A DNA stretch of 64,000 bases from Diphasiastrum complanatum. Lineage: Eukaryota; Streptophyta; Lycopodiopsida; Lycopodiales; Lycopodiaceae. The notes under the pieces were generated by a model. The model was given only the letters and a program-made list of their open reading frames with translations, did not search any database and was not told where the DNA came from. Positions 31,100-44,451 of the stretch are shown here, in pieces (the first letter of the stretch is position 1; each line of letters opens with the position of its first letter). The translations under genes were made by a program, and so were the position numbers. The DNA lies in assembly GCA_029204225.1 (NCBI GenBank), contig CM055097.1:64924540-64988539 (forward strand), read 5' to 3'.

Positions 31100-33950
31100 T
31101 AGGAAAATTATTTTCAAAATAAAATATGGTGCACATGCGTCAAGTGTGATGGGCAAAAGATGCGTGAAAGACACATTGTTGAAAATCATTTGTGGAAGTT
31201 TGGATGAAAAGAAGAAGGTCAACCATCAAATTTGGAAGACGTTGAGGTTTGTTAATATGATCGTTTTTTATTATAATATTTGTCAATCTATATACGTCAC
31301 TTATGGAATTTGTTTCACATGTGTAGCCAATAAATCGAATGTCATTCCACGGAGTTGATTCATCCATGTTTAGTTACAATCAATGTCAAGTTTTGATAGA
31401 CGTGAGAGAACAAAGAATGAAACAAATTCAAGAGGCACACAATTGGAAAAAAGAGTAATCAACTTGATTCTAATGATGATGATAATGAGGTTCAACACGA
31501 TGAAGTAATGCACAACATGTTTGAATCTTACTTTGAAACAAATGAGAATGATGCTATGCACGTATCTTCTATTGAAAATGAAGATCACGAACAATTTGAG
31601 ATGGATGAAGATGAAGTTCTATTGCGCAAGGAGGTGGACACTCCTTTGTATCTAGGAGCATCCATTTCGAGACTAGCTACGTCAATTCTTATTCTAAACC
31701 TTCAAGCAACATACAAATGGAGTGACCGTGGTGTCACATCATTATTCGGGTACTTAATGCATAACACAACTATTGTATTTTATAGCATATTTATATTAGA
31801 TTGATCTTGTTTTTTTTTTTTTTAACAAGTCACATTGCTATTTTTTCAGGTTGTTGCATAGAATACCTCCGAAAGAAAACGTGATACCTAAAACACGAAA
31901 AGAAGCACGAAAGATGATGAACGTGCTTGGGATAGATTACGACACAATACATGCATGTCCATAAAACCATGTTCTATATAGAGGTGAGCATTTAGAAAAG
32001 TTTCAATGTCCAACGTGTAATACTTCACGTTATCGAGATGACGTACAAGGGGATAAAGTGCCACGAAAAGTGTTACGACATTTTCCAATTATTCCACAAT
32101 TGCAACATTTACTTCGATGTAAATCTTTGGCACAACTAATGGACTGGCATGCAAAAAATCGATCTACGAATGATGTGATGTGAGTGCCAAGTGACTCACC
32201 TACATGGAAACATATTAAAGACCAATGGCCCGAGTTTAAAAATGAACCTCATAATTTGAGATTTGGCCTAGCTATGGATGGCATAGATCCTTTTAGTGTT
32301 CAAGCGTCAACTTGGTCCACATGGCCAGTTGTGCTTCTTAATTATAATATATCTCCATGGTTGAATATAAAAATATGACACTTGTTATTGGCTCTATTGA
32401 TTTCAAGAAAGTACAAGGCCAAGGACATGGATGTGTATCTTGCACCTTTGGTAGATGAATTGTGCATTATTTGGAATGGTATTCACGCTTACGACATCTT
32501 GAGACCTATACAACAAAGGAACTTCATTGTGCGTGGAATTCCAATGTAGACAATGCATGACTACCCCAGTTTAGGTGAATGTTTAGGTATGTAAATAATA
32601 TATTATACCTATCTGTCTTAGGGTTTAGCATTTGAGTACATTTGACTAGTTGAGCTTATCTCGCATTTGGTTTATGAACTACAACGCATGTTACATGTGT
32701 GGACAACATTTGGAGGGTCGACATAGCACAAATATGTTAAAAAAAGTGATCTACGAAAATCATTGCAAATACTTGCCGCTTGATCATCCATTTTGAAGAT
32801 TGAATAGGAGGTTTTTTTGGGGGGGGGCGAGGAGATAATCCTTTAACTACACCACCACCCTCACACATGGGAGTAGCGAAATGGCATGGTGAATCGCTTA
32901 AATATCACGACGTTAATTCTTCATGGAATGAATCCACTCATGGTATGACACTGTTGTCTATTTTTCATAAATTACCCTATTGGAGAAATTTATTGATAAA
33001 TCATCTATTGGATCCTATGCACATATTCAAAAACGTCGGTGAATCATTATGGAACCACATCATTGGCATAAAAGACAACTCTGTAGCTCGTAAAGATCTA
33101 CAAGCGGCCAACGTGAAAAGACCGTATTGGATTCAATACATTGAAGGTGGAGATGAGATTTTACCTAGCGTGCCATGGATTCTTACAAAAGAGCAACTCT
33201 CTTATGTTACAAATGTCATAAAACAAATGAGAATTCCAACAGGCTATGCACATTCTTTATGCAAATCATTTACCAAAGATGGTAAATTAAGTGGATTGAA
33301 ATCACATGATTGGCATAAGATGTTGCAATTCATACTTCCACTTTCTATTCGAGGTCTCTTCAACGATGACGTACAAAGTACGCTTTATAATTTATCTTCG
33401 ATGATTAGGTATGTATATTTTTTTAAACACTTGTATAAATATGTGCTATTTCGATATTTTTATGTGCTAAACAACCTAATGTTATATTAATCTTGCAGGT
33501 GGATTTTCTCAAAAGAAATAAAAAATAATGAATTGCATTCCATGAAAATCCAAATGGTTTGTTTGTTGGAAAGAGATTTTCCAACTTCCTTTTTGGATAT
33601 ACAAGTTCATCTTCTAGTGCATTTGGTCAAAGAAGTATCAATTGCAGGACCTGTGCACACGAGGTGGATGTTCTACCTTGAGCATTTTATGAAAGTTTTG
33701 AAAGGCTTTGTGAGATAAAAGGCAAGGCCAGAAGGTAGCATTGCAGAAGGTTGACTTGTACAAGAATCTTTGTTTTATATCATCGAAATAATCTCACAAT
33801 TGCATCCTATGAGTCCAAAAATGTGGTGTGAAGAAGAAGATGAACGTGTTAAGGGTGAAGTACCATACGGAAATCGTGTGCAAACGAGACTTTCACCTCA
33901 ATTAAAAGAAAAATTTGACACTCATATTATATAATTGTGAACAAATGGAA
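31100..33950 (+). pseudogene. CACTA TNP2-like transposase
   Basis: In order: a Transpos_assoc-like Cys/His segment (WCTCVKCDGQ, HIVENHLWKFG) at about 31,125-31,200; an acidic stretch (31,508-31,650); the TNP2 core with LGIDYDTIHACP, CPTCNTSRY, LMDWHAKNRSTND, DSPTWKHIKDQWPEF, NLRFGLAMDGIDPF, WSTWPVVLLNYNISPWL, KDMDVYLAPLVDEL; then 32,867-33,420 (LLDPMHIFKNVGESLWNHII) and a DUF4218-like end (FLDIQVHLLVHLVKEVSIAG, VHTRWMFYLEHFMKVLKGFV, KARPEGSIAEG). Introns are visible at about 31,749-31,849 and 33,409-33,499. At least six stops or frameshifts make it non-functional. Confidence 0.8.
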
Positions 33951-34019
33951 AAGTGGATATCAAGGTATGAAAAAGCCAAAAAGGAAAGAAAGATAGCATT
34001 AAAATGAAGAAGAAATATC

Positions 34020-34790
34020 AATCAAAGAAGAAGGAGAGTGTTGAAGAATGACGAACCTTTGGAACCTTTACCATTGAAATGCACTCGTGAATGGGTTTTT
34101 GATACGATGCTAAAAGCATCCGAAAACGAAGAAGAAGTGACCGATTTGGATTGGGAATTTGTTTGTGGATGTGGATGGAAGGTTAATGTAGTATTGTCTT
34201 TGTCAAGTTTTGTTTTTATACTACTCATGATCAATATATAAATAGTATTTTTATTTATTTATTGTACTTTAGTATAGATCATACACTGCCATGTGGGCAT
34301 ATGGACATCATTATTGTATTGAGAGAGTGCACAACAAGCGACGTACATATGATTGTGGTACAATGGCCAACTTTCAACAAGAGAGTCGTTCTAGTGCGAG
34401 GGACGTGAATATCATTTCGAGCAACCTAGACTATGTCGGCACATTGCAACATACTATATGAAGTCGATTACGAGACTAACAGCAAATACTTTATTTTTGA
34501 CGTAAAATGGTTTAAGGTCATCTATCGTGGAAGCAATGCCACAATTAGAAATGATAACTCAAATTTTTTTCATATCGACTCAACAAAATATATATCGATG
34601 GACTCTCATGACACTTTAGTATCGCCACGACATTTCGAACAGGTGAGACTCTACAATCCAAATGTCATTAATATATTCAATGTTTTATCTATGTATCGAT
34701 CTTATAATACTAATCTAATTTTTTTAATTTTTTGGCAGATTATATTTCATCCGAATCGAATAGACCCAAGATAATGGTAACTTAATGCAA
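34020..34790 (+). pseudogene. CACTA transposase C-terminal region (DUF4216-like)
   Basis: 34,038-34,180 encodes an acidic, helical stretch. 34,433-34,790 reads ILYEVDYETNSKYFIFDVKW, VISTKYISMDSHDT-like and SPRHFEQV, resembling the DUF4216 domain (an FKCDW/FYV type motif) that follows TNP2 cores in plant CACTA elements. An intron with TTTGGCAG acceptor (34,738) precedes the last exon (IIFHPNRIDPR). Assignment is by recall of the family layout. Confidence 0.55.
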
Positions 34791-35515
34791 GAAAATGACG
34801 TGTGTTTGAAGGAAAAGATATTGTAACATTGGACACACATGATGAACCACCATCCAATTTTGAGGTTTTGGAAGAACATGAACCACTCATCCAAGCTCCA
34901 AATGATATGGACATGACGGGAAAAGAAGTTACAATTGCAAATTTTGAGATGCCTACGATCGTAGAAGGCCAAATTTAGAATAATTTGAGGCCCCCACGTT
35001 TGGATAAAGAGTTTGAATATGAAGGTAGCTCACATTATCAAAGAGACACGATCGGAAATCTACAATTGTACTTAGACCTAGATTCAGATGAGTGTCAAGA
35101 CTTGTGTGATGACAAAAATGACAAAAATGGCGAGAATGATTTAAAATTACTCATACTTGAATTCACTTGCATTTATTTATTTTTTTAATATTCATTGCAA
35201 TACTTTTATGTATACTTTTATAGTTAGTTAGAGTTGAATGTGATAATTATAATTACCGAACCTTGCGGTTATGTCCTATTTCACAATGTCACCTCATATT
35301 CCCTCCATGATGCATATAGGTTTCTCCATTCAAGGAATTATTAGAACCTCGTCTTTAACGAGAGAAAAGTAAGGGCTACACACCTTCCTAGGATTGGGAA
35401 CTTTGATTATCTACATTTTACTCTTTTATATTAACTAATTTCTAGTGTATGTTACTAATGAAGTGTTAAGAGAGATCAGTACATGCACCACTACCAAGGA
35501 AGCTTGGGATACTCA
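34791..35515. other. Acidic ORF tail and AT-rich spacer
   Basis: 34,985-35,130 still codes a short acidic stretch (LYLDLDSDECQDLCDDKNDK) that may end the transposase-associated protein. After that I see no gene before the microsatellites. Confidence 0.35.
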
Positions 35516-35589
35516 ATCACTATCAAACATTATCTGTTCATATTGCAAAACACACACACTTCCCCCTCTATAAACCAATGCATAATGCA

Positions 35590-35752
<163 letters not shown>

Positions 35753-35866
35753 CAAAATCAATGCAAAACACACTTCTCTTTTCTATCTCTAGTCTCTCAA
35801 ATCTTAAATCAATGCAAATTGCAAAACACACTTTCAAACACCTATGCGCACAGACATACACACACA

Positions 35867-35897
<31 letters not shown>

Positions 35898-36119
35898 AAA
35901 CACTTAAATTTAAAATGAAAGTACACACACACACACACACACACTTCTTTCTCTCTCTCAAATTACAAATCTAACATTATATTACTATCAAATACTATCT
36001 ATCCACACATTATTGCAACACACACACACACACACACACACTTCTCCCTCTTTCTCTCTAATAATTACAAATCTAACATTCAATTACTATCAAACATATT
36101 ATCTATTCATACACTATTG

Positions 36120-36372
<253 letters not shown>

Positions 36373-36463
36373 ATTATAAATCAAACACACACACAAATAA
36401 TAAATCACACACACACTACCTTTTATACTACTTTCAAAAACTTTTAAATTATAAACAACACCA

Positions 36464-36853
<390 letters not shown>

Positions 36854-37035
36854 TTCTTTCACAAAAACTCCAAAAACTTTAAAAAAACCAGCCTCCAATT
36901 GCTCCAAGCTCCAAGCTCCAGCCTTCAATCGCTCCAAGCACCAACCTCCAATCACCTCATATCGCTGAAAACAGAGTGATAGGAATGATCTAGAATCACG
37001 ATTTTGCAAAAAAATGTCAGACATTGGAATCTGAC

Positions 37036-37497
37036 AACAATCAAGATGTTGATGATATCAAGAGTGCTCTCAAGAAGGAGTTTAAGGTGCATGATCTTGG
37101 TCATTCACATTATCTTTTAGGAATAGAAGTGATTAGATCTTCTCAATCTAATTTCATTTGTCAAGAGAAGTATGCTAATTCTATTCTAAAAATATTTTAT
37201 ATGATAGATGCAAAGTCTTGTGATACACCTATGGAGTCAAATGTAAAGCTAACTATAAGAGGTAATGAAAGATCCTTCAAGGACATTACTTTCTATAGAA
37301 AGCTAATTGGTTTACTTATCTATCTAACCATCACAAGATCAGATCTAAGCTATTGTGCTGGTAGATTAAGCCAATTTATGCAAGAACCTAGTGAAGAGCA
37401 TTGGAAGCTAGGAAAAAGAGTTTTGGGATACATCATGGGAACTCGAGATTTTGGCATATTGTATGAGGGATCATCACCTAAATTGTTTGGATTTTCA
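37036..37497 (+). pseudogene. Copia RT C-terminal fragment
   Basis: Starts mid-RT (QDVDDIKSALKKEFKVHDLG) and runs through SNFICQEKYANSILKIFYMI, MESNVKLTIRGNERSFKDIT and RDFGILYEGSSPKLFGFSYS, closely matching 14,452-14,905. One open frame, no lesion within it. It stops at a switch to minus-strand gag. Confidence 0.8.
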
Positions 37498-38024
37498 TAT
37501 TCATACTTTGCTGCTTTGTCCTTAGAGAAGTGTTGGTGTTGCTTTTTGCTCCTCTCTTTGTGCTTGGCAAATAAAACTTTGTCTTCACCATTATGATTGA
37601 GTGACAATTTGTCCATCCTTAATAGCTTGTTCTCATGCCTTGATTCCTCATCCATTAGCACTCCTTGAAAAGCCTCCAATGTAGGTAGCTCCTCCTTGAT
37701 GGCATAGGATTGGACAAGGTTCTCATGCTCATCTCTTAAGCCATTAAGTATGACTTGGTGGCACTCTCATCACTCTTTTGAGAAGTTTGAAAGATTTAAT
37801 TTCTAAGAGTGAGGAGCCTAGAGGTATTTTTGGCTTCATAAATAGCTTTGAGAGTATCCCAAGCTTGCTTGGCCCAGTTGCAATCACCAATCTCAAAATC
37901 TCATTAGATTCATCTTCATAAGGTGGAGAGCCATCCTAGCTCTCTTCTTGTGCTTTTGTACTTCTTGAAGGACTCGAGGCTCCTCCTCAATCCAAGGTAC
38001 AATGTCCATCACATCTTGGAGTAT
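37498..38024 (-). pseudogene. Copia gag fragment
   Basis: Minus strand: 5' gag near 38,000-37,900 (ARMALHLMKMN-type), frame-broken ESAT region at about 37,765, then EAFQGVLMDEESRHENKLLR and a Lys/Gln-rich end at about 37,550. Related to the gag of element B but a separate copy, since the two overlap in content. Confidence 0.7.
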
Positions 38025-39119
38025 CAATAGATTCGGATGATTATCTTAAATTTGAGAAAGACATATCGGATGCTATAGATACAATTGGTACTCTTTTTTG
38101 TTTTAGACTAGAAGAACTTGATTTTAGTATTAATTTTAGAGTTCTAGATTGCCTGGATCTCAAAGACAGACGGGCTTCTATCAATGATCCTGTGATAGAG
38201 TCCGGACTGACACTCTTGCAATTTGACATTGCAAGAGATTCATCAAACGAGTTGTTGGTGCTGAGTAACTTTCTGATCCAGGCTTTCAAAGAGAATAATG
38301 ACACATTGTCACAGTGTCTGACAAGTGGATTCACACCAGCAACAAAGTATCTGGTCATTCCTTATCATACCAAGTAAGATATATTAAGTGCTTCTTCCTG
38401 TTTTATGCATTAACATTGACATTTTCAATTTAAATAGTTCTCAAAATTGTCGCTAAAGTACTTTCAATCTTATTTTGCAGTGACCACTGAGTTTAAACTT
38501 GATCTCTATTAAGAGATCTGTAAATAATATTATTAAATGTTCTTGTGTAAAGATGAATTCGACGAGAAATACGCATAAGGATGTAGATATATTCATTCCA
38601 TATCTTAGTAAATATATTCCTACAAACGTTGCCCATTCCGTAGACTGGCAGATCGTCAGCTTGGAGGTAAACTCTTCTTTCTTAATAGCATTTTGAAATC
38701 AATATTCTAATGAAATATTTTCAATCTAATTCATTCGGTTTCATAATTGATTTCTTGTGTGCTGAATTATTTTGCAGTCACCCCAGCAAAATGATTCATT
38801 CAGTTGTGGGTGGTACACATTGTACAATGCCAAGCTGTTTTTTGAGTGGTTCATCCTTCAACAAGATGTTAATATTTCTAAGGTAATAAATTCTATTTAT
38901 TCTTATTTTGGAATCATTATTAGTTTTCTATTCTGGTAATGTTATTGGCCATTACTAATACATGAATGTTCTATTTTGTAGTTTACACTTCCTAAGTACA
39001 CATCAAGCCAGGTGTACAGATTTAGACAAGAAATTATCCTGAGTATACTGGCTCGGGCAAGGCTTCAGCCTCCCGTTATTGATGATGGTGCAAAGGATGA
39101 TGTAGTTGTACTAAATTAA
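38025..39119 (+). pseudogene. Ulp1/C48 cysteine-protease-like gene, C-terminal part
   Basis: Four exons with clean GT-AG introns: to 38,373, 38,481-38,666, 38,778-38,882, 38,982-39,119 (stop TAA). The protein reads acidic SDDYLKFEKDISDAIDTIG, then TKYLVIPYHT, and at the second exon a DHW (catalytic His context) put out of frame by a one-base loss at about 38,488. It continues with IKRSVNNIIKCS (where C48 enzymes have Asp), VDWQIVSLE and SPQQNDSFSCGWYTLYNA, giving the Gln and catalytic Cys of the Ulp1 SUMO-protease fold. C48 proteases are passengers of several plant DNA transposons. It is convergent with the next gene, 195 bases apart. The 5' end is lost at a copia junction. Confidence 0.65.
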
Positions 39120-39314
39120 GATCAGAAAAAATATAAATAGCATAGAACAAAAATACATGTATAGACTTCATAAAAAAATATACATTGCTATATCAAATGC
39201 TGCTCCATTTTATGAATTTGGGAGCACAAAATACATGTATTGATGCCCAACTTGGGCTTTCATTTATTGAATGAAAGGGTGTATACACAGATTTTTACTA
39301 AAGTTTATTTGAAA

Positions 39315-39855
39315 CTATTGTTCTCCCATAATGGTGATTGTTGTAGGTAGATCTTTGCAGCACGTTATCAGCTCCTGTCTTTTTTGCATCTGTGACTTGG
39401 CAAATATTAGTGAATGTGCAATTGTAAATGATGACATTTTCTATTATTTTGTTCTATTTTGAAATGGCAATAAACATAAAGTACTTACGAGTCTTCCGTT
39501 GATGATAAATCTGAAATATGTTGGTAGATTGGTTTGTAATAGCATGAGCTCTGTTCTGATAAAATCAAGCTTCCAGTGCTCTTCCACCTCAACCATAGTC
39601 AAATATTCCTCATTGTAGATAATGCTTATTTCCATTCGGTTTGTGTGACCATTTAGTTCAAAGTCTTGATCCAGTGGTAGCCATGTACTTTCAATTTTCT
39701 TGTATCTTTGGTAGCGAAATGTGAGACTGAGCATTTGCTTTTCGATATGATAACAAAAGATCATTGAGGACTTTTTAATCCTGCATTCTATGTCATTATT
39801 TGTTTTACTATCCCAACCTTGATCCATGAGATCTGACAAAGTCTCATTTGATAAA
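39315..39855 (-). pseudogene. Unknown multi-exon gene, 3' exons (split by copia)
   Basis: The last exon 39,389-39,315 (stop TAG) is preceded by an intron with GTAAGT at 39,488, and an exon open from 39,489 to 39,855. It encodes SDLMDQGWDSKTNNDIECRI, MLSLTFRYQRYKKIESTWLP and LPTYFRFIINGRL. At 39,851-39,855 the exon is cut by a copia insertion and resumes at 46,284, where the same reading frame continues (PTLFVCKDLS) to a splice acceptor at 46,308. I do not recognise the protein. Its 3' end faces the Ulp1-like gene. Confidence 0.55.
39851..39855. repeat. Target-site duplication (left), ATAAA
   Basis: ATAAA directly abuts the left LTR and is repeated at 46,279-46,283 after the right LTR: the 5-bp duplication expected of copia integrase. 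Confidence 0.95.
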
Positions 39856-40510
39856 TGTGAAAAATACAGATCCTAAGTGGATCTAAACTCCAAGATCATT
39901 GGCTTGAATGCTTGCACTCCAAACTACATAAGCTAGGAATTGGCAACACATTCTATGCTACCTAGAATGCAAAGAACTTGATCAAAAAGCATTTATCACA
40001 AATGGAAACTTCCATAAACATCAAGTGCGGCCCAAAATAGCATTATACAGTCCATAATACATCAGCCTACCACTTTTGGAAAGCACCTAAGATCATACAC
40101 AATAGCTTGAAGACAATACACACAACAATGCTCTCAATGGAGGAAGAAACAATGACAATGATCTATTGATCTCAATGAAGCATACAAAAGGTTTCTCCAA
40201 CCTGTTCTCCACGACTTCCCTACTATTTATGGATGAGGAAGATGACTCTCTCTCCTCTCTCTAGAAGGTACTTGACCCTAGATATTCCCTATATAGGAAA
40301 AATAGCTAAAAATGGCTTATATGACCAAAATACATCAAAATGGTCTCATTTTGAAGGGTATGAAGTTTGACACTTCATCATACTGAAAAAATACAGTAAA
40401 TAAAAACATTGTGGCCTGGTTCACACGTGCGAAACTCCAGAACCAAAACTATTTACAATTTTAGCCAATTTAGGCCTCAAACTAGCTAGGAAATGTTGAC
40501 AATTTTCACA
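39856..40510 (-). repeat. 3' LTR of element D
   Basis: 655 bases, TGTGAAAA to TTTTCACA, with perfect 8-base inverted ends. Contains TTCACACGTGCGAA (40,420) and a TATATAGG that may serve as a TATA box on the minus strand. Confidence 0.97.
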
Positions 40511-40521
40511 CTCCCTCTTCA
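40511..40521 (-). other. Polypurine tract of element D
   Basis: On the minus strand GAAGAGGGAG immediately precedes the 3' LTR. Confidence 0.8.
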
Positions 40522-41591
40522 ACATTGGATGCTAGTTTCAACATAGTCTTTGAGCACATTCCAAGATTAGATCTATGCATTAAATATAGGTCCTTTCCCA
40601 ATGGTTTGGTGAAGATATCAGCCACACACTCCTTTGAAGAGACATGTTGAAGCTCCACCTCTTTGGCAATGACTTGATCTCTCACAAAATGGTGAGCAAT
40701 CTCAATGTGCTTGCTCCTTGCATGAAAAACAGGATTGCTTGCCAAGCTTTGGGCTGAAAGGTTATCACAAAGTATGATTGGAGTCTTCTCTGGTTCCAGC
40801 AAGTGAAGATCCAATAACATCCTCTTGATCCAAAGAATCTCCTTGGTGCATGTTGTTAATGCCTTGTACTCGGCTTCGGTGGAAGATAGAGAGATAGTTG
40901 GTTGCTTCTTTGATAGCCATGAGACCACTCCATCTCCAAGATAGATTGCAAAGGCACTTGTTGACTTCCTATCCATTTGATCACCTGCAAAATCTGAATC
41001 TGAAAATCCACAAAGGTTAGGTGTAGTACCTCCATACAAGATGCCAAAATCTCTAGATCCCGAGATGTATCTAAGTACTCTCTTTCCTAGCTTCCAATGA
41101 GCCTCACTAGGATCTTGCATAAATTGACTTAGTTTACCAACCACAAAGCTTAGATCAGGTCTTGTGATGGTTAACCATATAAGAGATCCTATTAGCTTTC
41201 TATAGAGAGTAATGTCCTTGAAGGATCTTTCATTACTTCTTGTAGTTAGCTTTACATTTGATTCCATAGGAGTAGAAACAACTTTACAATCTTCCATATG
41301 AAACCTTTTTAGAATAGAGTTAACATGCTTTTCTTGACATATGAATGTAGATTTAGAAGTTCTAATAATCTCTATTCCTAAGATATAATGAAGTTTACCA
41401 AGATCTTGAATTTCAAACTCTCTTTTGAGTGCCATCTTGATTTCATCTATATCTAGATTGTTACCACCACTTAAGATAATGTCATCAACATAGATCAAAA
41501 ATAAAGTGATATCATTTTCATTCAATCTAAAGTAGAGAGAATGATCATACTCACTCATTTTGAGAAAGTAAGAAGGAATTGAGCTTAGCAT
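40511..41591 (-). pseudogene. Element D: RT palm and RNase H
   Basis: Continuation of the polyprotein after a frameshift. Carries the RT active site LFLIYVDDIILSGGNN, LGKLHYILGIEIIR, FICQEKHVNSILKRFHMEDC, GSLIWLTITRPDLSFVVGKL, then RNase H: GFSDSDFAGDQMDRKSTSAF, SWLSKKQPTISLSSTEAEYK, ILCDNLSAQSLASNPVFHAR, HIEIAHHFVRDQV and the end DIFTKPLGKDLYLMHRSNLG. All catalytic acids expected of copia RNase H are present. Only the frame link to the upstream ORF is broken. Confidence 0.92.
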
Positions 41592-44451
41592 ACCAACTCC
41601 TTGGTGCTTGCTTTAGCCCATACAAACTCTTTTGGAGATAGCACACATGATTAGGCTCATCATGTGAAACATAGCCCTCGGGTTGCTCCATGTAAATATC
41701 TTCTTCAAGATCACCATTCAAGAAGGCATTAGTAACATCCATTTGCCACATATCCCAATCATAAAGAGTTGCAAGAGAGATTAGGATTCGAATAGTTACC
41801 ATCTTTGCCACGGGTGCAAAGGTCTCATCATAGTCAATACCATATTCTTGAGCATACCCCTTTGCCACCAACCTTGCCTTGTACTTGTTGATTGATCCAT
41901 CCTGATTTGTCTTGATCTTGAAGATCCACTTACAACCAATTGCCTTCTTGTCCTTTGGAAGCTTTACCAACCTCCATGTGTTGCTTTTGATGAGTGCTTG
42001 ATGCTCATGATCCATGGCTTGGATCCATTCCTTCTTTTGAATTGCTTCACCTACACAAGTTGGTTCATCAAAAGAGGTAAGAAAAGCAAAGTTAGAGTTG
42101 TCCACCACTTGCTTTCCTTTTTCATCATAGGTTAGCCTTGATGGCTTAGCCCTTTGCCTTTGAGTCTTCCTTGAAGTTTGCTTTGGAGTGGCATCTCCAT
42201 CTTCATCCAAGACATCTTGCACATCATGATGCTTAGTAGGCACATCAACATCAACATCAACAACATTGGAAACATTCTCTTCATGAAAGATGACATCCCT
42301 ACTTATGACAACTTTCTTTGTAGAAGGAATGTACACTTTGTAAGCCTTGCTTACTTCACTATAGCCAACAAACACACCCTTCTTTGATGAAGGATCTTCT
42401 TTAGTTCTATCATCAAGTGTGATATTGACAAAACATGTACATCCAAAGATCCTACAATGCTTGACACTCGGCCTTCTACCATAAAGAACCTCATGAGGAG
42501 TTTTACCATCCAAGGAAGCACTTGTCCATCTATTACATAGATAGTTAGCACATGCTAAAGCTTCCCCCCAAAAAGACTTAGCAAGATTAGCATGTAGTCT
42601 CATTGCCTTGGCACATTCACAAAGGGTTCTATTCTTCCTCTCGGCCACTCCATTCTGTTGTGGAGTCCTAGGACTAGACATCTCCCTCTTAATCCCATGT
42701 GCTATACAAAAGTCTTTGAACCTATTTGAGGTGTATTCCCCTCCATTATCAGATCTTAAGCATTTGATCTTTGTATTGAATTGGTTTTCCATTTCATTCT
42801 TGAACTTGACAAATGCAGCAAACACTTCATCCTTACTTTTAAGAAGATAGATCCAAGTATACCTACTAAAGTCATCAATGAAAGTTGCATACATCTTTGC
42901 CCCACCATTGCTAGTTGTACTAGAAGAATGAATATCAGAATGCACAAGTTGAAAAGCTTCTTTAGATCTAGAAGTAGATCTAGAATAAGCAAGTCTATGA
43001 GATTTGGACAAGGCACAATGTTCACAAACACTATTGTTTGCAACAAGACTTTTAGGGAGACCAAGAACAAGCTCTTTCTTTGCCATTACCTCCAAAGATT
43101 TGAAGTTGGGATGGCCCAACCTCTTGTGCCAAACTTCTTGGTTTGTCAATTGCTCCCTAGCCATACATCCTTCATGATTAGAGATCACACATGCATCAAG
43201 ATTGAAAAGTTTACCATGCCTCCTACCTTGAGCAATCAAGGATCCACATTTACTTATCAAACATGCATCTCCAATGAACTCCACATCAAGTCCTTTGTCA
43301 ATCATTTGACTTACACTAAGCAAATTCTTAGTGATTGAAGGAATGTACAAAACATTTTCAAGATTTGCTTTCCTATTTGTTGAAAGGGAAATAGGAATAG
43401 TGCCTATGCCTTTGATGTCACATTGACCATCATTTGCAGTGTAGATGATGTTACCTTCTCCCTCATAAGACGATAAGGATGTAAAGTATTCCTTATGTCT
43501 TGTCATGTGAGATGAGGCTCCACTATCAATCCACCAAGGATCATTATCATCTATGTTGGCTAACAAACTTGAAGTCATAACAAGTGATTCACATGTGTTA
43601 TGTTCTTCCTCATCTATTGTAAGATTTCCTTGCCTCTCTCCTTGCTCTCTTTTCTTCTTATAACCTTCATTTGCAAAATGACCTTTTATCCCACAATAAA
43701 AGCACTTGAACTTTGACTTATTGTTCTTAGTAGAAGAGGAAGAGGAAGAGTGATCATCATGATCAAAGTTACCACCTTTGGACCATTTCCCTTTGCCTTT
43801 ACCTTTGCCCTTGAATTTGTCTTTTGTGAAGAAAGCCTCTTCACCTCCACCTTGCAAGGATGCACCATCAAGCTTTGATTGCAACCTATGTTCTTCAGCC
43901 AATAAGATTTCTTGCAAGTCAACCACACTTGGCAAGACTCTTTGAATGGCAAAACTTTGCACAAGGTTAGCATGTTCATTTAGCAAACCATTCAACATAA
44001 CTTGGACTATTTCACCATCTTTTATGTTCTCATCAATGCATGCTAAATCATCACTTAGGGACTTAACTCTCAAGATAAATGCATGAGCACTTTCACCCTC
44101 TCTTTGCCTACTAGAAAATATTTGTCTCCTTAGGGTCAATACCCTAGATGTGGACTTTGATTCAAAGAGCTTCTTTAAGGCATTCCATGCCTCACTTGCA
44201 CTTTGACACTTTCCAACTTCCTTGAGAAGTTCATTTGTAACATTCATTTTAATGATATGAAGAGCCCTTTTGGCCTTCTTATCAAACCTTTGTTGCTCTT
44301 GAAGTGTGAGAGGTCTCTCTTCAATTTCTGCAACTATGTCCATGAGTTCATTCAACTCAAGTAAGGACTCCATCCTCACTTTCCAAGTAGAGTAGTTTGA
44401 TGAACTCAACCTTTCACTAGACTCTAGCATGATCCCACCATTGGAAGCCAT
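41551..44451 (-). pseudogene. Element D: gag, protease, integrase and RT fingers
   Basis: 966 codons from ATG at 44,451. Gag (MASNGGIMLESSERLSSSNY, TSRVLTLRRQIFSSRQREGE) ends in a knuckle at 250-263, CFYCGIKGHFANEG, whose fourth ligand is Gly instead of Cys. Protease DSGASSHM is at 309-316. Integrase has an HHCC-type HKRLGHPN...CEHC and a DD35E triad at D506, D568, E604 (LVHSD, LRSDNGGEY, GVAERKN). RT fingers follow (QMDVTNAFLNGDLEEDIYME, SLYGLKQAPRSWYAKLNSFL). The frame ends at 41,551 because of a 4-bp tandem duplication (ACTC twice at 41,549-41,556, plus strand). Confidence 0.92.
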
